Of a DNA stretch of 64,000 nt, positions 1 through 12,406 are shown piece after piece. A program made the translations under genes and the position numbers. Below the pieces are notes generated by a model, which was not told the origin of the DNA, did not search any database, and was given only the letters and a program-made list of their open reading frames with translations. Positions within the stretch are counted from its first letter, which is position 1. Every line of letters starts with the position of its first letter. The stretch spans positions 57,584,964-57,648,963 of the forward strand of contig NC_073632.1 in the NCBI RefSeq assembly GCF_029407905.1, written 5' to 3'. The stretch comes from Bubalus kerabau (taxonomy: Eukaryota > Chordata > Mammalia > Artiodactyla > Bovidae).

Positions 1-1072
1 GAAATGTTCCCTTGGTATCTCTGATTTTCTTGAAGAGATCTGTAGTCTTTCCCATTCTGTTGTTTTCCTCTATTTCTTTCATTGATTGCTGAGGAAGGCT
101 TTCTTATCTCTCCTTGCTATTCTTTGGAACTCTGCATTCAGATGCTTATATCTTTCCTTTTCTCCTTTGCTTTTCACTTCTCTTCTTTTCACAACTATTT
201 ATAAGGCCTCCTCAGACAGCCATTTTGTTTTCTTTGCATTTGTTTTTCTTGGGGATGGTCTTGATCCCTGTCTCCTGTACAATGGCATGAACCTCCATCC
301 ATAGTTCATCAGGCAGTCTGTCTATCAGATCTAGTCCCTTAAATCTATTTCTCACTTCTACTGTATAATCATAAGGGATTTGATTTAGGTCATACCTGAA
401 AGGTCTAGTGATTTTTCCTACTTTCTTCAATTTCAGTCTGAATTTAGCAATAAGGACTTCATGATCTAAGCCACAGTCAGCTCCCGGTCTTGTTTTTGCT
501 GACTGTATAGAGCTTCTCCATCTTTGGCTGCAAAGAATATAATCAATCTGATTTCAGTGTTGACCATCTGGTGATGTCTATATGTAGAGTCTTCTCTTGT
601 GTTGTTGGAAGAGGGTGTTTGCTATGACCAGTGCATTCTCTTAGCAAAACTCTATTAGCCTTTGCCCTGCTTCATTCTATACTCCAAGGCCAAATTTGCC
701 TGTTACTCCAGGTGTTTCTTGACTTCCTACTTTTGCATTCCATTCCCCTATAATGAAAAGGACATCTTTTTTGGGTGTTAGTTCTAAAAGGTCTTGTAGG
801 TCTTCATAGAACTGTTCAGCTTCTTCAGCATTACTGGTTGGGGCATAGGCTTGGATCACTGTGATATTGAATGGTTTGCCTTGGAAACGAACAGAGATCA
901 TTCTGTCGTTTTTTTAGATTACATCCAAGTACTGCATTTCAGACTCTTTTGTTGACCATGATGGTTACTCCATTTCTCCTAAGGGATTCCTGCCCACAGT
1001 AGTAGATATAATAATGGTCATCAGAGTTAAATTCACCCATTCCAGTCCTTTTTAGTTCCCTGATTCCTAGAA
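1..1072 (-). mobile_element. BovB (RTE) LINE fragment, endonuclease end
   Basis: Read on the minus strand this is the 5' and middle part of a BovB retrotransposon: the apurinic-type endonuclease followed by the linker that leads into the reverse transcriptase. The window edge cuts the element at base 1, so the rest may lie outside. The 5' limit near 1072 is where similarity to BovB coding sequence ends and older L1-like sequence begins. Several frameshifts and stops are present. This is the only copy in the window that carries the endonuclease half; the other BovB copies carry the RT half or the 3' end. Confidence 0.9.
212..901 (-). pseudogene. BovB ORF2 endonuclease and linker remnant
   Basis: Two minus-strand reading fragments survive. 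The one at 677-901 has the endonuclease core, with VIQAYAPTSNAEEAEQF, then a run ending in IIGEWNAKVGSQE, in which the catalytic-type Asn of a DWNAK-like motif is kept but the Asp is Glu. The one at 212-430 carries the linker with RPFRYDLNQIPYDY and VRNRFKGLDLIDR. The two are in different frames and the stretch between them, about 430-677, is broken. In a live element the protein nicks target DNA and primes reverse transcription. Here it is dead: short, frameshifted and lacking the RT within the window. Confidence 0.85.
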
Positions 1073-1084
1073 CTCTTTAAAGAT

Positions 1085-2065
1085 ATGTCCCTTTAAAATT
1101 TGTAAATCAACTGCCGGCATGTCCTTCAAAGAGGCTGTACCCATTTCTACTACTTCTAACATTCAGTCCCTGCCTGTTTCTCCACACCTTTGTAAGCACT
1201 AGATGTTTTACTCTTTGCCAATTTAATGGGAAAAAATAGTTTTTCTCTTTACTTAGCATCCCCTGATTGGTAGTTATATTGAGTATTTTTACATGTGATT
1301 ACAGTTACATATATTTATACTATAAAATGTTTATTTGAGAATGTCCCCATTTTTTCCAATGTATTATTTTCTTTTTCTTGAGTTTTTACAAGATGCCATT
1401 CCTTTGCTGGTTGCTGCTTTTGCTGCTAAGTCGCTTCAGTCGTGTCCAACTCTGTGCGACCCCATAGACAGCAGCCCACCAGGCTCCTCTGTCCACGGGA
1501 TTGTCTAGGCAAGAATGCTGGAGTGGGTTGCCATTTCCTTGCTGGTTAAACGGGTTGCAAAAATTTTCTGTCATTTGTCTTTTAGCTTGTTTATAGTACC
1601 TTTCACTATACAGTGGCTTAAAATAGTTATATTGTTAAATCTGTCGGTCTCTTCCTAATGACTAATGACTTCTAGGATTTCAGTCTTTTCCAATTCAAAA
1701 CAATATAAAAATCTTTTAAAGCTTTTTGTTTTAGAACATTTATTAGACAAATTTTTGTTTGACAATTTAACTGGAATTTATTTTGCATATTTTCTGAGGT
1801 AGGCATTTACATTGGTCTATTTCTTCTCAGTAAAACAACCATAATTCTAACTCAAATAAATATATTAATAATATTCCCACATTTTAAAATGCCACTTTTA
1901 CATTTATAAATTCACAGATATACAAGGGTCTTTTTCTGGACTCGCAATACTGTCCCATTGATATACCTGTCTTCTCTGGGCCAATATCACACTATTCTAA
2001 TTTATAGTAGGTTTATAGCTTATTTTGATATCAAGAGGAGCGAGTTCAGCAGAAACAAGTTTGAA
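1085..2065 (-). mobile_element. Old L1 (L1M-type) ORF2 fragment, split by a SINE
   Basis: Diverged matches to mammalian L1 ORF2 sequence read on the minus strand, for example around 1255-1290, 1560-1620 and 1975-2030. The order and direction of the matches are collinear, and they continue on both sides of the Bov-A SINE at 1413-1535, so one old L1 was interrupted by one younger SINE. No open frame remains. Subfamily cannot be set by eye. Confidence 0.6.
1413..1535 (-). mobile_element. Bov-A SINE monomer
   Basis: A single A monomer of the Bov-A family in reverse orientation, starting with the complement of the (GCA)n tail and the GCTAAGTCGCTTCAGTCGTG block. It is cut off after the ttgccatttcct block, so it lacks the second monomer. 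It is bracketed by near-identical target duplications, tcctttgctggtt at 1400-1412 and tccttgctggtt at 1536-1547, which differ by one T. Confidence 0.85.
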
Positions 2066-5000
2066 TATTTCTGTTTTCCTTTCTTTTTACGTTGTCCTTT
2101 TCCAACCTGATTGCAGCCTCTCGGGTTTGCTATGGCTGCACTGATCACTGTGTTTATCTTGGCTCTTCAAGATCTCATACTTTGCCTTCTTATGCACTAC
2201 AGCCATTTTCTTCCTCCTTTGAGGCTAGATCCCATTTTGGAAGAGCGATGTTGTGATTAAGATTCAGAAGATTGTAAACTGCCTCTTTACATGCCATGTA
2301 GGTAGATTTAGAAGGAGAAATTTGAGTAATTTGATCATTTGCAGCTCATTTGACTAAATGGTAAAACAACTCCCAGGATCCTCCAACCTCATTCTCTGTT
2401 GCTACTTATCCATTTAGACATGCCAAATTCTCAGTCTATGCTGAAAACAAAGAAAACACAGATTATCTGACAGCTTCTCCATTCATTTTCACTATTTGAA
2501 AGAATTGCTTAGTATAAATGTTATGATTATTTGGCTGGGTTAAGATCATTGATATTGTAGTGGAGAATAAGAATTAAATTTTACATTGTGACACTATCAG
2601 CTTTCTTAGTAGTAATAATCATTATATATTTACGTTAAAATTTACTTTAATATTTCCAAAGTGCTTCCCTTCATAATGGTATTCCAATTGACCTTTCAAA
2701 ATAGGATTTCATATGACATAGTGTAGGTGTGTATCTAAATATAGTCATTTTAAGTGAACTAATATCATGGAACATTGAATACAAATTAAAACCTTGGAAC
2801 AATTATTGCTAATAAAAATTAAATTTTATAATGAAATGTTAAGAGGAAACACTTTTTTACTTTATTTATAAAGTGCAAGTGGCATTTTGATTTCTGAATT
2901 TCACTGAAATAACTCTATGATTTGGGGCTACAATGCTTCCATTTTTCAGACACTGTTTTAGATCTAACATGGACTGTCTTCCCTCCCCCAGTCCTATAGC
3001 TAAGAATGAATGTTGGATGCTCACTCCCTTAACAGTGGGGTTGGATGTGGATTCTAGGCTCCCCTGCTGTTGAACATAACAAACAAGCTGACCATGAGAT
3101 TCCAGATGTTTCTATTTCTTTTTGTTTAAGACCATTGGACCTCCCAGGAGTAAATGTCAGCATGGTTGAGTGGGAAACCCTGTCCCCTTTAGGTTGGGAA
3201 CAAAATGTTAACTTTGTGGCATTGCCAAAAATGTAAACGTCGGTCCCTCAGAGCAAGAAAGTCTCACAGACCCAAAGCATCAACTTGCACCGCTAGTGAC
3301 ACCAGTCAGAAATATAAGTCCATTTAGAAAACAAAGCCTAGGTTGAAAGACAGCTGTCCTGATTTGATGTTGTAAATGGGTCACTTGAATTTTACAATGA
3401 TCTCTGACTGAGGAACATACAGGGAGTTCTCTAGCTGTGGTTTTAAATATTGGTTGGGAAGGAGAAGGAGGTTATGGGGAGATTGGAGTAGAAAATTGAT
3501 GCCACCTAATTGGGTGAAAGAGGACACAGAATAGAGCTTCTGCCGAGAGAGATGAGGGAAGGCTGGTGGAGAGAGTCATCAGGTGTTAGGTCTGATGAAG
3601 CTCATTGTTTATCTCATTTACTCTGTTCATCAATCCAAATGTGCATTTGGAGCTCAGTCAGCAAGACCTGGTTTTAAAATGAGAAAGCCTACTTAAAAAC
3701 CCATTGATAGGATCAGAACTTTTGAAAAGCAATCCTTTCATAGGCTCATCACATTTTAGTGGTATGTGGGCCTCGAGGTCAATGCCATGGAATGAATTAA
3801 TCTCCTCAAGCACACACTGGCTTATATCTGAGCTTAATGTGGTTGTTTTAGACTGATGGCTTATTAATCCATGACCATTTTCATAATTTTAGTTTTTTGG
3901 TCTTGAAACAAACAGTCCTTTCTAACAAGCCCTCTAAACTTCTACTTAAGATTCCATGAAAACCACACTGAAGCAATTAAGTGAGAGGAATCGAGAATTC
4001 TAAATGTTCCTCACAGTGATCGTTTGGCATTGAGACTTTGAAGGGACAGAAGGTGTGCCACTTGGGTTAGTTTTTTGGTTGCGACTGGAAAGACACGAAG
4101 AACCATTTGTGATGCTAATTTTAAAAGCCAGTTGGTAAGATGAATGAAACCAAGCCGTAAAATACAGCTCAAGTGGGCTTCGCATGGAGTAGTGTACACC
4201 AAACAATGGGAAAGGGCAAAAAGAAAGAAGTAAAACACTCCTTCATGGCAAGACTATTTCCAGGCCAAAGGCAAATTTTCCCTAGTGTGAGACGGTGGGG
4301 CTTTTGATTTTCTGAACTAAAGAACTGATATCCTGTGCTGCACCCCCACCTCCTCCTAGCCTGCCTGCTCACTATTAAAGCTGAGTTTTCCCTGGGCTGA
4401 AAACTGCTTGTACATTGGCCATTTGACTTGCCAGCATTCTGCTCTCCTGTGGAAAATGTGGATCTTCAGCCACATAATGTCTTTCCATTAGTGATGGCGG
4501 GTCTCCAGAGTAGGGCTGTGGTTTAAACACAAATGGGCAGTGTGGGCCAAAATGAATGCAATTTCAAGTCTACTATCTTTAAAAGGTGGATCTGGAGGCA
4601 ATTTAGTGAGTGTAAATTACAATTGACTTTGGAAGAAATAACTCATACACTTGAACCTCCTCAGATGTGTAGCCAATAGGGGGTAGCCAGGCTAACATGA
4701 AATTTTACACATCCATCAGCTAAAGAAGAGATCCAAATGTAAAAACCTAGCTATCATATGGATTCGTAACACCCCCTGGAGGACTCACGGCCCACAAATC
4801 AATGAACAGTTTATGCTGAGCCAAAAATGTACTTTCACAGAGCTTCTCATTTTCCTTAACTGTTTCAGAACGCCATATGTGAGAAGCACAACAGCCCAGA
4901 ACTGCTTGTTCAGAAGGCAGACCTCGGCAGTGAGAGGAGTACCTTGAGAGGTGGCCACAGACAGGTTGTTGGCCAGCTCCTTGGCTCTGCCCAGCAACGG

Positions 5001-5195
5001 TATTAAGTAATCTTTAAAACTCGAGCCTGAGGGACAGTTTCCGCCACACAGGTGTTCTTTGGTCTCTGGTACTCTAGAAGTTATCTGACGTGATGCTTAC
5101 TACCACTGACTCTCTTCACGGTGATGCTACCCATCAATGGTGGATTAGAACAATCTGATTGGGGTTTCTGTCTTGCTCTCTTCTTTTATGATTAC
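2066..5195. other. Unique sequence, no gene seen
   Basis: About 3.1 kb with no repeat I recognise and no convincing coding region. Open frames here are all short (below about 75 codons) and show no domain, splice pattern or family resemblance. Confidence 0.6.
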
Positions 5196-5409
5196 GGAGC
5201 CTGGTGCGCTGCAGTCCATGGGGTCGCTAGAGTTGGACACGACTGAGCGACTTCACTTTCACTTTTCACTTTCATGCATTGGAGAAGGAGATGGCAACCC
5301 ACTCCAGTGTTCTTGCCTGGAGAATCCCAGGGACAGGGGAGCCTGGTGGGCTGCCGTCTATGGGTCGCACAGAGTCAGACACGACTGAAGCGACTTGGCA
5401 GCAGCAACA
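5196..5409 (+). mobile_element. BovA2 SINE, 5'-truncated
   Basis: Two A monomers in tandem, joined by the cttcactttcac linker and ending in a short degenerate GCAGCA tail. The first monomer begins only at its GGAGCCTGGTGCGCTG block, so the 5' end is missing. CpG positions are partly decayed. Confidence 0.88.
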
Positions 5410-5944
5410 GAGACCTGTTACCTTTTCTTGACGTCTACAGTCAGATATGCTGACACGTTCACAGGATTTGCTCTCCTTCAGAGTCTTCCCAGTTTATGGT
5501 TGTGAAATACAAATGTACTTAATGATAGTGCTCTATGGGTAAAAAGGACATTTTTCGGTAGTTAAATTCTTAAAGCATTAGTAACTAAATTGCAAACAGA
5601 GAGAGCTGTTTATTAACAAGCAAATAAAATGCAGGTCATTTCTTTTTGGATAATGCTGTTGTCTAAAATGATATCATAGATACTTTTGCATTCTTTGAAA
5701 AAGAGAACTGAAGTTTATGTATCTTGATTACTGACATTTTTATGTTTAGCAAACTTTCAATGACAACATCTTACTTCTCTGCCTGCATTAAAAATTTGTC
5801 AACTAAAACGTTCAAAACAAAAACTTAGAATAGACTGTATGTGGATGATTCTAAGCAAGTAGATATGAAAGAAAATGTTTTTCATTTACAGTAATATATG
5901 ACTTGAAATTCCAAGTTTGCCCTGCATTTTATGTGTGTTTTTGT

Positions 5945-5945
<1 letters not shown>
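5410..5945. other. Unique AT-rich sequence
   Basis: No repeat family or coding sequence recognised between the BovA2 and the dinucleotide repeat. Confidence 0.55.

Positions 5946-5992
<47 letters not shown>
5946..5992. repeat. (GT)n(TA)n microsatellite
   Basis: About six GT units run directly into about 18 TA units without interruption. Compound GT/TA arrays of this length are usually polymorphic. Confidence 0.97.
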
Positions 5993-5995
<3 letters not shown>

Positions 5996-6006
5996 GTTAT
6001 TGTTAC

Positions 6007-6204
6007 CTAGCATTTCAGTTAGGAAGTGCATCCTAACTGACCCCACAGACTGTAGCCTGACAGGCTTCTCTGTCCATGGGGATTCTTCAGGCAGGAGTAC
6101 TGGAGTGGGTTGCCATGCCCTTCTCCAGAGAATCTTTGCAACCAGGGATTGAACCCAGATCTCCCGCATTGCAAGAGGATTCTTTACCATCTGAATCACT
6201 AGTA
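6007..6204 (-). mobile_element. Bov-tA SINE
   Basis: Reverse-oriented Bov-tA: the A part at the left, then the complement of the tRNA-derived head (AACCCAGATCTCCCGCATTG and TTTACCATCTGAATCAC). A degenerate TSD, tattgtta on the left and tattatta on the right, is possible. Confidence 0.85.
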
Positions 6205-7028
6205 TTATTATATGTGTCAGCTAAATAAGGGGAGCTAGGCTACATTTCTGACTTTCCATGTCCTCTGCTCCACAGCCCTGGGGAGACACAGTGTTATATA
6301 TGAGTCCCATAAAGTCTTAATAAAGACTGAAATCTGATACTGGTATTGATGTTGTCTTGAGGTTGAGAATCCTGACTCTATGTGTAGGTGCTAATCATAC
6401 ACTTTGATCCCCTCCCAAATAGAATTATTAAATGAAAAGTCAAAAGGGACTTAAAATTTGCTTTTCCATCTTTCTTATATATTAATGCATTGTCAAGGGA
6501 GATAGAGTGGTCTGCCCAAACCAGAGCTAGAATTCTGCTGTTCTGCATTTTAGCCACATTCTTTTAATTATGATGCACAGATAAGTTGAGAAGGAAGAAC
6601 CAAAAGAAAATTAATATGCACTTGCATTTATTTTGGATTTTTACCTGTATGAAAATTAAGTTTTGTGGGGGGGCCTCTGAGTGGCAAGCTTATGTCTTCT
6701 TTTGCCCCTAGCATATTATCGGCGTATCCAGAGACCTCATGGCATGACACCAAGAAATTTTCCAAACAGTTTTGAGCTTTCTTCAAAGCTCATGAAACGA
6801 AAAACTCAGATGTGCTTTTGTGGAGAGTAGTCCAATTCCCACAGCTTAGATCTGGTCTTAGAATATTCCTGAGATGTGAGTCTTTGTGTTCAGGGTCTTA
6901 AGAGGAGAGGATTGCATATATATCACTAGGAAACAGAAAGATGTTAATGTAAAGAAAGCAACCTTTAGTTCCCACTTTGTGTATGGGAGAATTCATTAAT
7001 TTCTTCTTTTCTATGTTTGAAGTGTTCA
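6205..7028. other. Unique sequence, no gene seen
   Basis: No repeat or coding sequence recognised. Confidence 0.5.
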
Positions 7029-7837
7029 GTATTTTTTTTTATTGGAGTATAATTGCTTTACAATGTTGTATTAGTTCCTTCTGTACAACAAAGTGAATCA
7101 TCTATATGTATACATATATCACCTCCCTTTTGGACCTCCCTTCCACACCCTAACCCCAACCCTCTAGGTCACCACAGAACCCCGAGCTGAGCTCTCTGTG
7201 CTATACAGCAGCTTCCCACTAGCTAGCTATTTTACACGTGGTAGTGTATATCACATGTATGTCAACCCTAATCTCCCAATTTGTCCCACCCTCCCCTTTC
7301 CCCGCTGTATCCACATGCGCATTCTCTACATCTGCATCTCTATTTCTGCTGTGCAAATAGGTTCATCTGTACCATTTTTTTAGATTTCACATATATGCAT
7401 TAATATACATGATATTTGATTTTCTCTTTTGACTTCACTCTGTATGACAGACTCTAGGTCCACTCACGTCTCTACAAATGATCCACTTTTGTGCCTTTTT
7501 ATCACTGGGTAATACTTCATTATATATATGTACCACATCTGTATCCACTCCTCTGTAATTGGACATTTAGGTTGATTCCATGCCCTGGCTACTGTCAATA
7601 GCGCTGCAATGAACATGGTGATACATGCATCTTTTTGAATTATGGTTCTCTCCAGATACATGCCCAATAGCAAGATTGCTAGATCATATGGTAACTATTT
7701 TTGGTTTCTTAAGGAATCTCCACACTGTTCCACATAGTGGCTGTAGCAGTTTACATTCCCACCAACAGTGTAAGAGGGTTCTCATTTCTCTGCACCCTCT
7801 CCAGCGTTTATTATTTGTAGATTTTTTGATAACACAG
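7029..7837 (-). mobile_element. Ruminant-type L1, 3' end (3' UTR and end of ORF2)
   Basis: Starts with a T-run (the complement of the poly-A tail) and the TATTGGAGTATAATTGCTTTACA block of the cetartiodactyl L1 3' UTR, then the UTR to about 7440, then the end of ORF2. The copy is 5'-truncated near 7837, in the ORF2 segment that corresponds to a GTAGATTTTTTGAT block. It is moderately diverged. Confidence 0.9.
7464..7673 (-). pseudogene. L1 ORF2 C-terminal remnant
   Basis: A 69-codon open stretch contains WNQPKCPITEEWIQMWYIYI followed by MKYYPVIKRHKSGSF. This is the conserved C-terminal end of the L1 ORF2 protein, downstream of the RT. The endonuclease and RT are absent, so it is a dead 3' remnant. 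Confidence 0.85.
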
Positions 7838-8633
7838 CTGACAGATGCAGGCAAGGAGGGCAGAGACGGAGTTCTTCAGACCAGTGCTGCCACCATCTTT
7901 CCTTTTTGGTTCTATCTGCTGAATTCTTTTCTCTTCCTTTTCTCCCTCTCTCCCTTCATCCCTTCCCTTCCTTCCTTCTTAAGCTAGGACTTACAGAATT
8001 CCAGCTCTGGCAGCCAGAGTCTTGGTGGATACAATAAATTAAATGTTCTCTTCCTACTTGGTAGCACAAAATTCAGCACAGATATAATCAGATTTTTCTT
8101 AACTCTAATTTGCTTTTTCTAAACAGACTTTTGCCACACAAAATTTTTGCTGTTGTTTATGTATAAGAATATTTGAAGCAAAAAGCATAGTATTACTATG
8201 TTTCCATCATTGATTATATTCTCTCTGAGCACATGGATATTGTCAGGGATCAAGAGAAGAAAGGCCTCCTCCTGGGAAAGACCTCTCCCCAGCATCCACA
8301 CCCTGTGATCATTTTCCCCAGAGCAGCCCTCGGGGGTGTGGCCCAGGAAAGGGTTGTTACTCAGAGTCAAGAAATTAAGAGAACTGCTGTGTTTCTGCCA
8401 AGAGATGCTGAGAAGGACTTTTCTCAGGTTCAGGAAGTGGTTCTGGTCCTTTTCCTACATTGCTGATCACTCTTGTTGTTCAAAGGCTCTTATGACTTTC
8501 CTGCTGCTCGTCAACCCTTCCTTCCGCCAAGCTGGGCTCATTAGGTGCCTGTGTTTTCTTCAGTCATGCCTTCCTGGGAGGTGACAGTCCTTTTAAAATC
8601 TACCTGTCCTTTTAGTTCTTTAAAAAATAGCTT
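7838..8633. other. Unique sequence with a polypyrimidine tract
   Basis: No gene or known repeat recognised. A CT-rich tract at 7921-7981 has interrupted TTCC and CCCTT units. Short open frames at 8233-8584 overlap on both strands and show no family resemblance. Confidence 0.5.
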
Positions 8634-9238
8634 TAAGGTGGAAATATAAAATGGTCAGCCACTATGGAAAAGAATGTGGAGAGTCTTCAAAAAAATAAAA
8701 ATAGGACTACACACAGTCTAGCAACCTGATTTCTGGGTACTATCCAAAGGAAATGAAAACATGGTATGGAAATGAAAACAGTCATTCCCACGTTCATCAC
8801 AATAGTATCCACAGTGTCCAAAGGTTGTAATCGATCAGTAGATGAGTGGATAGAGAAAATGTGGCATATACATACAATGGACTATTATTCAGCCTTTCAA
8901 AAGAAGGCAGTCCTGTGAAGTGCCACTATATGGTTGAACCTTGAGGACATTGTGTTAAATGAAATAAGCCAGACACAAAAAGACGGATATGGCACAAGTA
9001 CATTTCGAGGTCTCCAGCACTCAATCTCATGAAAGCAGAAAGGAGAATGGTGGTTGTGAGACGATGAGGTGAAGGGAGTTGCTGTTTCACGGGTATATGG
9101 TTTCAGTTTTGCCAAATGGAGAAGGTCTAGACATCAATGCACAACAACGCCCATAGAGTTCACACTATTGTACTATACTTTAAAGATGGTTAACATGGTA
9201 AATTTTATGTTATATGTTTTTTATCCATGATTTTAAAA
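8634..9238 (+). mobile_element. Old L1 (L1M-type) 3' end
   Basis: Collinear with the end of L1 ORF2 and 3' UTR of older mammalian L1s: the ACAATGGACTATTATTCAGCC block near 8874, AAATGAAATAAGCCAGACAC near 8960, then GGTTAACATGGTAAATTTTATG near 9190 just before the tail. It is diverged and non-coding. It belongs to the same class as the copy at 39983-40712. Confidence 0.82.
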
Positions 9239-9590
9239 AGTAGAATTCAGGATGACTATTCCTTCTTTGAAGTAGGAATGGGATGCAGTGTATGACACTG
9301 AAGCACTCAGGCCTCTCTCTCCTTGGTCCTGGGCTCAGTCTCTTTCCATCTCTTACCCTCCCAAGAGAAGGTAATCTTGGATCTTGAGATTTTCCCCCAA
9401 AGAATCAGAAGGAAATGGGGAGGTGAGTAAGGCAACAAGGGGCCTATGAGGAGAAAGATGGAGTTGCTTCTCAAGGGTTTCTGAGAGCGAAGAGAGAGGA
9501 AAGAAAGAAACTAGTGTGGGAAAAAATAGGGATACCACTAACCTCTATTGAACCTTTGCATGGATGAGAAAAAGAGGTCCCTCTGATGAA
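9239..9590. other. Unique sequence
   Basis: No repeat or coding sequence recognised. Confidence 0.5.
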
Positions 9591-9835
9591 ATACTTTGCC
9601 CACCTGATGCAAAGAACTGACTCATTTGAAAAGACCCTGATGCTGGGGAAGATTGAAGGCAGAGGAGAAGGGAACAACAGAGGATGAGATGGTTAGATGG
9701 CATCACCGACTCAATGGACATGGGTTTGAGTGAACTCTGGGAGTTGGTCATGGACAGGGAGGCCTGGTGTGCTGCAATCCATAGGGTCGCAGAGTTGGAC
9801 ACGACTGAGCGACTGGTCTGAACTGAACTGAACTG
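9591..9835 (+). mobile_element. BovB 3' end
   Basis: The last ~245 bp of BovB on the plus strand, from the ACTTTGCCCACCTGATGC block to the pentanucleotide tail (ACTGA units at 9818-9835). It includes the end of the coding region and the segment GGGTCGCAGAGTTGGACACG that is shared with the A part of Bov SINEs. Confidence 0.9.
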
Positions 9836-10109
9836 GGTGGGTTAGCCCACCTGCTCCATGGCTGGCACCTTTCTTTGTTTGAGGATATAGAGCTCCTTGC
9901 TCCAACAGACTCCCATTAGAGCTATCTCTTGGCATGTGAGTGTGGGCTAGATTCTGCTTCTTTTGGAAAACTATTCAGACTCTCTCTGGGAAGGGCAGTG
10001 TATAGGAGAAGGAAAAAAGGTTTTGAAAATATATAAAAATATAAATATTTATATTTATATAAATAAGTAAAACAAGTAAAACTGGAAATTGTATCCTCTT
10101 CATAAGTTT
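9836..10109. other. Unique sequence ending in an AT-rich tract
   Basis: AT-only stretch at about 10030-10078 (ATATTTATATTTATATAAAT-like). Nothing else recognised. Confidence 0.5.
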
Positions 10110-10443
10110 GTTTTTTTTAAAAAAATAATTTTGTTTATTTATTTATTTGGCTGTGCTGGATCTTTGTTGCTGTCCAAGCTCTTCTCTAGTTGCTGAGAGC
10201 AGGGGCTACTCTCTAATTGTGTTGGGCTTCTCATTGTGGTGGCTTCTCTTGTGGAGCAAGGACTCTAGGGTGTGTGGACTTCAGTAGTTGCAGCGCGTGG
10301 GCTCTAGAGCACAGGCTCAATAGTTGTGGCAGACAGGCTTAATTGCTCCATGGCATCTGGGATCTTCCTGGATCAGGGATCAAACCTGTGTCTCCTGCAT
10401 TGGCAGGTGGATTCTTTACCACTGAGCCACCAGGGAAACCGTG
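10110..10443 (-). mobile_element. CHR-type tRNA-derived SINE, long form
   Basis: Reverse orientation: T-rich tail (ttatttatttatttggctg), the CHR body with repeated CTCTAG and GGGCTTCTCATTG blocks, then the complement of the tRNA-Glu-like head near 10370-10440. TSD ataagttt at 10102-10109 and 10444-10451. Confidence 0.9.
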
Positions 10444-10834
10444 ATAAGTTTTTCTTTTTTTTAAAGAACTCAAGATATGAAATAATTAAAAACATAAGTC
10501 AATATAAATAATATAACAGACCTGTGCATAGCACCACTTTTGCCGTCTTTTCTTCAGATACTGTAGTTGCAGATGCGTTCTTGCTAATGTTCCAGGCATA
10601 GTTAAAATCCACTTTGGCTACTTATCCTTCCTCTTCCTACCTCCCCAGAAGTAAGCTTCATGCTGAAGTTGATATTTATCTTTCCTGTGTTTACACTTTT
10701 ACCATTTGCATATATAAATAATATATAGTCATCTTTGGGCATATTTGAAAAATAAATATTAATATTTTAAATAAATACAGATATTATATAAGCAGTGAGA
10801 AAGGTGATAGAGAGGATCCTTTTGAAACTTGATT
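10444..10834. other. Unique AT-rich sequence
   Basis: No repeat or coding sequence recognised. Confidence 0.5.
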
Positions 10835-11045
10835 TTTGCATTCAGTATTATATTTTTGAGCTATTTTTAATCTTATCATATACTGATTAAGTTCTATTAT
10901 TTTAACTGCTCTATAGTATTCTCTTGTGTGGTTGTACAGTAATTTTCCTCATTCATCTTGCTACTGGAGAACAAGTGGGTTATTTGCACTAAAAATAATG
11001 CAATCCCTGAGTGCACATTCTTACAAGCCCACATGAAAGCCTGCC
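10835..11045 (-). mobile_element. Possible old L1 3' UTR fragment
   Basis: Weak but collinear resemblance on the minus strand to L1M 3' sequence, including CTGCTCTATAGTATTCTCTTG and the following segment. Heavily diverged. Confidence 0.45.
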
Positions 11046-12389
11046 TATTCTGTTACTTCCCTTATGCAAAGGGAACTACTGATACAATGCCCTGAAATCC
11101 CAATACTCTTGGGGTGAACATGCATATTAGGTATGTATTGTCGAAGTTGATACAGTCAGAAAAGAAATCCATTCTTAGAAACTTTCCACTGCCATCCCAC
11201 CCTCTCTTCTCCCCATGCCACTCTCTCCACCATCAAAGTCCTGAAATGCTTTGATTCTTCCATTTTGCAGAAAGATGGTGTAGAAGGAAATGATGTCTCT
11301 GAGTCTGAGTCCAGACTGAAATTTAGCCCTAAGATCTTTGAAATATTGATGACAAGGGTAAAAAGAGAAAATATTATGTAAAAACTTCAATTTTTTCTCT
11401 TCCCAGAAGTGGAATGGAAACTTGATTATAGATGGGAGTAGACTCTATCTGGGACAAGATTTTTGAAAGAGATATTTAGTTTTGCAAACTTAAAGTAGTG
11501 GCTACTACCAAACCTGATGCCTGCCATCAGTGGCACCAATGAACTCCTGATAAAAATACAGCCTATTGTCTCAGAGGTAAGCAGAATCGCAAATACTGCT
11601 TCTGGGGCAGACTTTATTTTCTAAGGTGGATTGAGACTATTTTGTACCTGAATACTGTTGTCATTACTTCTGGAAATGAATATTTAAAGGTGGGGGGGGG
11701 GGAAGAATACTGTATAACTGGAGCTTAGGCGAAGACGCTGGCCCTGGCCAATGCAGGGCTACTTAGAGGCATGGTTGCCAAAGTATTATTTGTTGAATGA
11801 ATGAAAGCAGGCTTGGATTTGGGGTGCAAGACATTCTTTCCACCTCCTTATACACTCTGAAGTCTTGTGGAGAGATCCATTAACAGGAGCCAGGAGCGAT
11901 AGTGAGAATTCCTTGTGGCATGTGAGCAGGAGAACGGGGGACCCAGGAAAACAGAAGAAGAGGGTGGGGGAAACTTTCGGGTAGCTCTCTTTGGGGACTT
12001 CCAGAAAAAAAAAACTGGGAGACATTTTGTAGAGGCACAGAAATCAATCAGGTGAGGAGACATAGGAATTTAAACAACTGGGCTTGAATAGAACCTTATT
12101 AATATTCACAAGCTGCTGAATGATGAAGTCTGCACAGCTGTTTTCCTTTTCTTTTGGAGGAACAGTGCTAAAAAGAAATGGCTGCTTCTTTCTGTTTCTA
12201 GGCATAGAAATCCTTTGGAAAGTGACAAATTTTGCAGGGAGTATATTAGGCTTGAAAAGGAGGCAATTACAGAATAGTGAGAAGATTTTTAGCTAGCAAT
12301 CCCTGACAATTTGATTTGTAAATGTACTGCCCATGTAATTTGGATTTAATTCCCTACTATTTTATCTAACCTGAGTGTTAAGAGTTGGC

Positions 12390-12406
12390 GGGCAGGGCCG
12401 GGAGGG
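12390..12406 (+). other. G-quadruplex motif
   Basis: Four G3 tracts with loops of 2, 2 and 1 bases (GGGCAGGGCCGGGAGGG), fitting the usual G3N1-7 rule. Whether it folds is not known. Confidence 0.6.
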
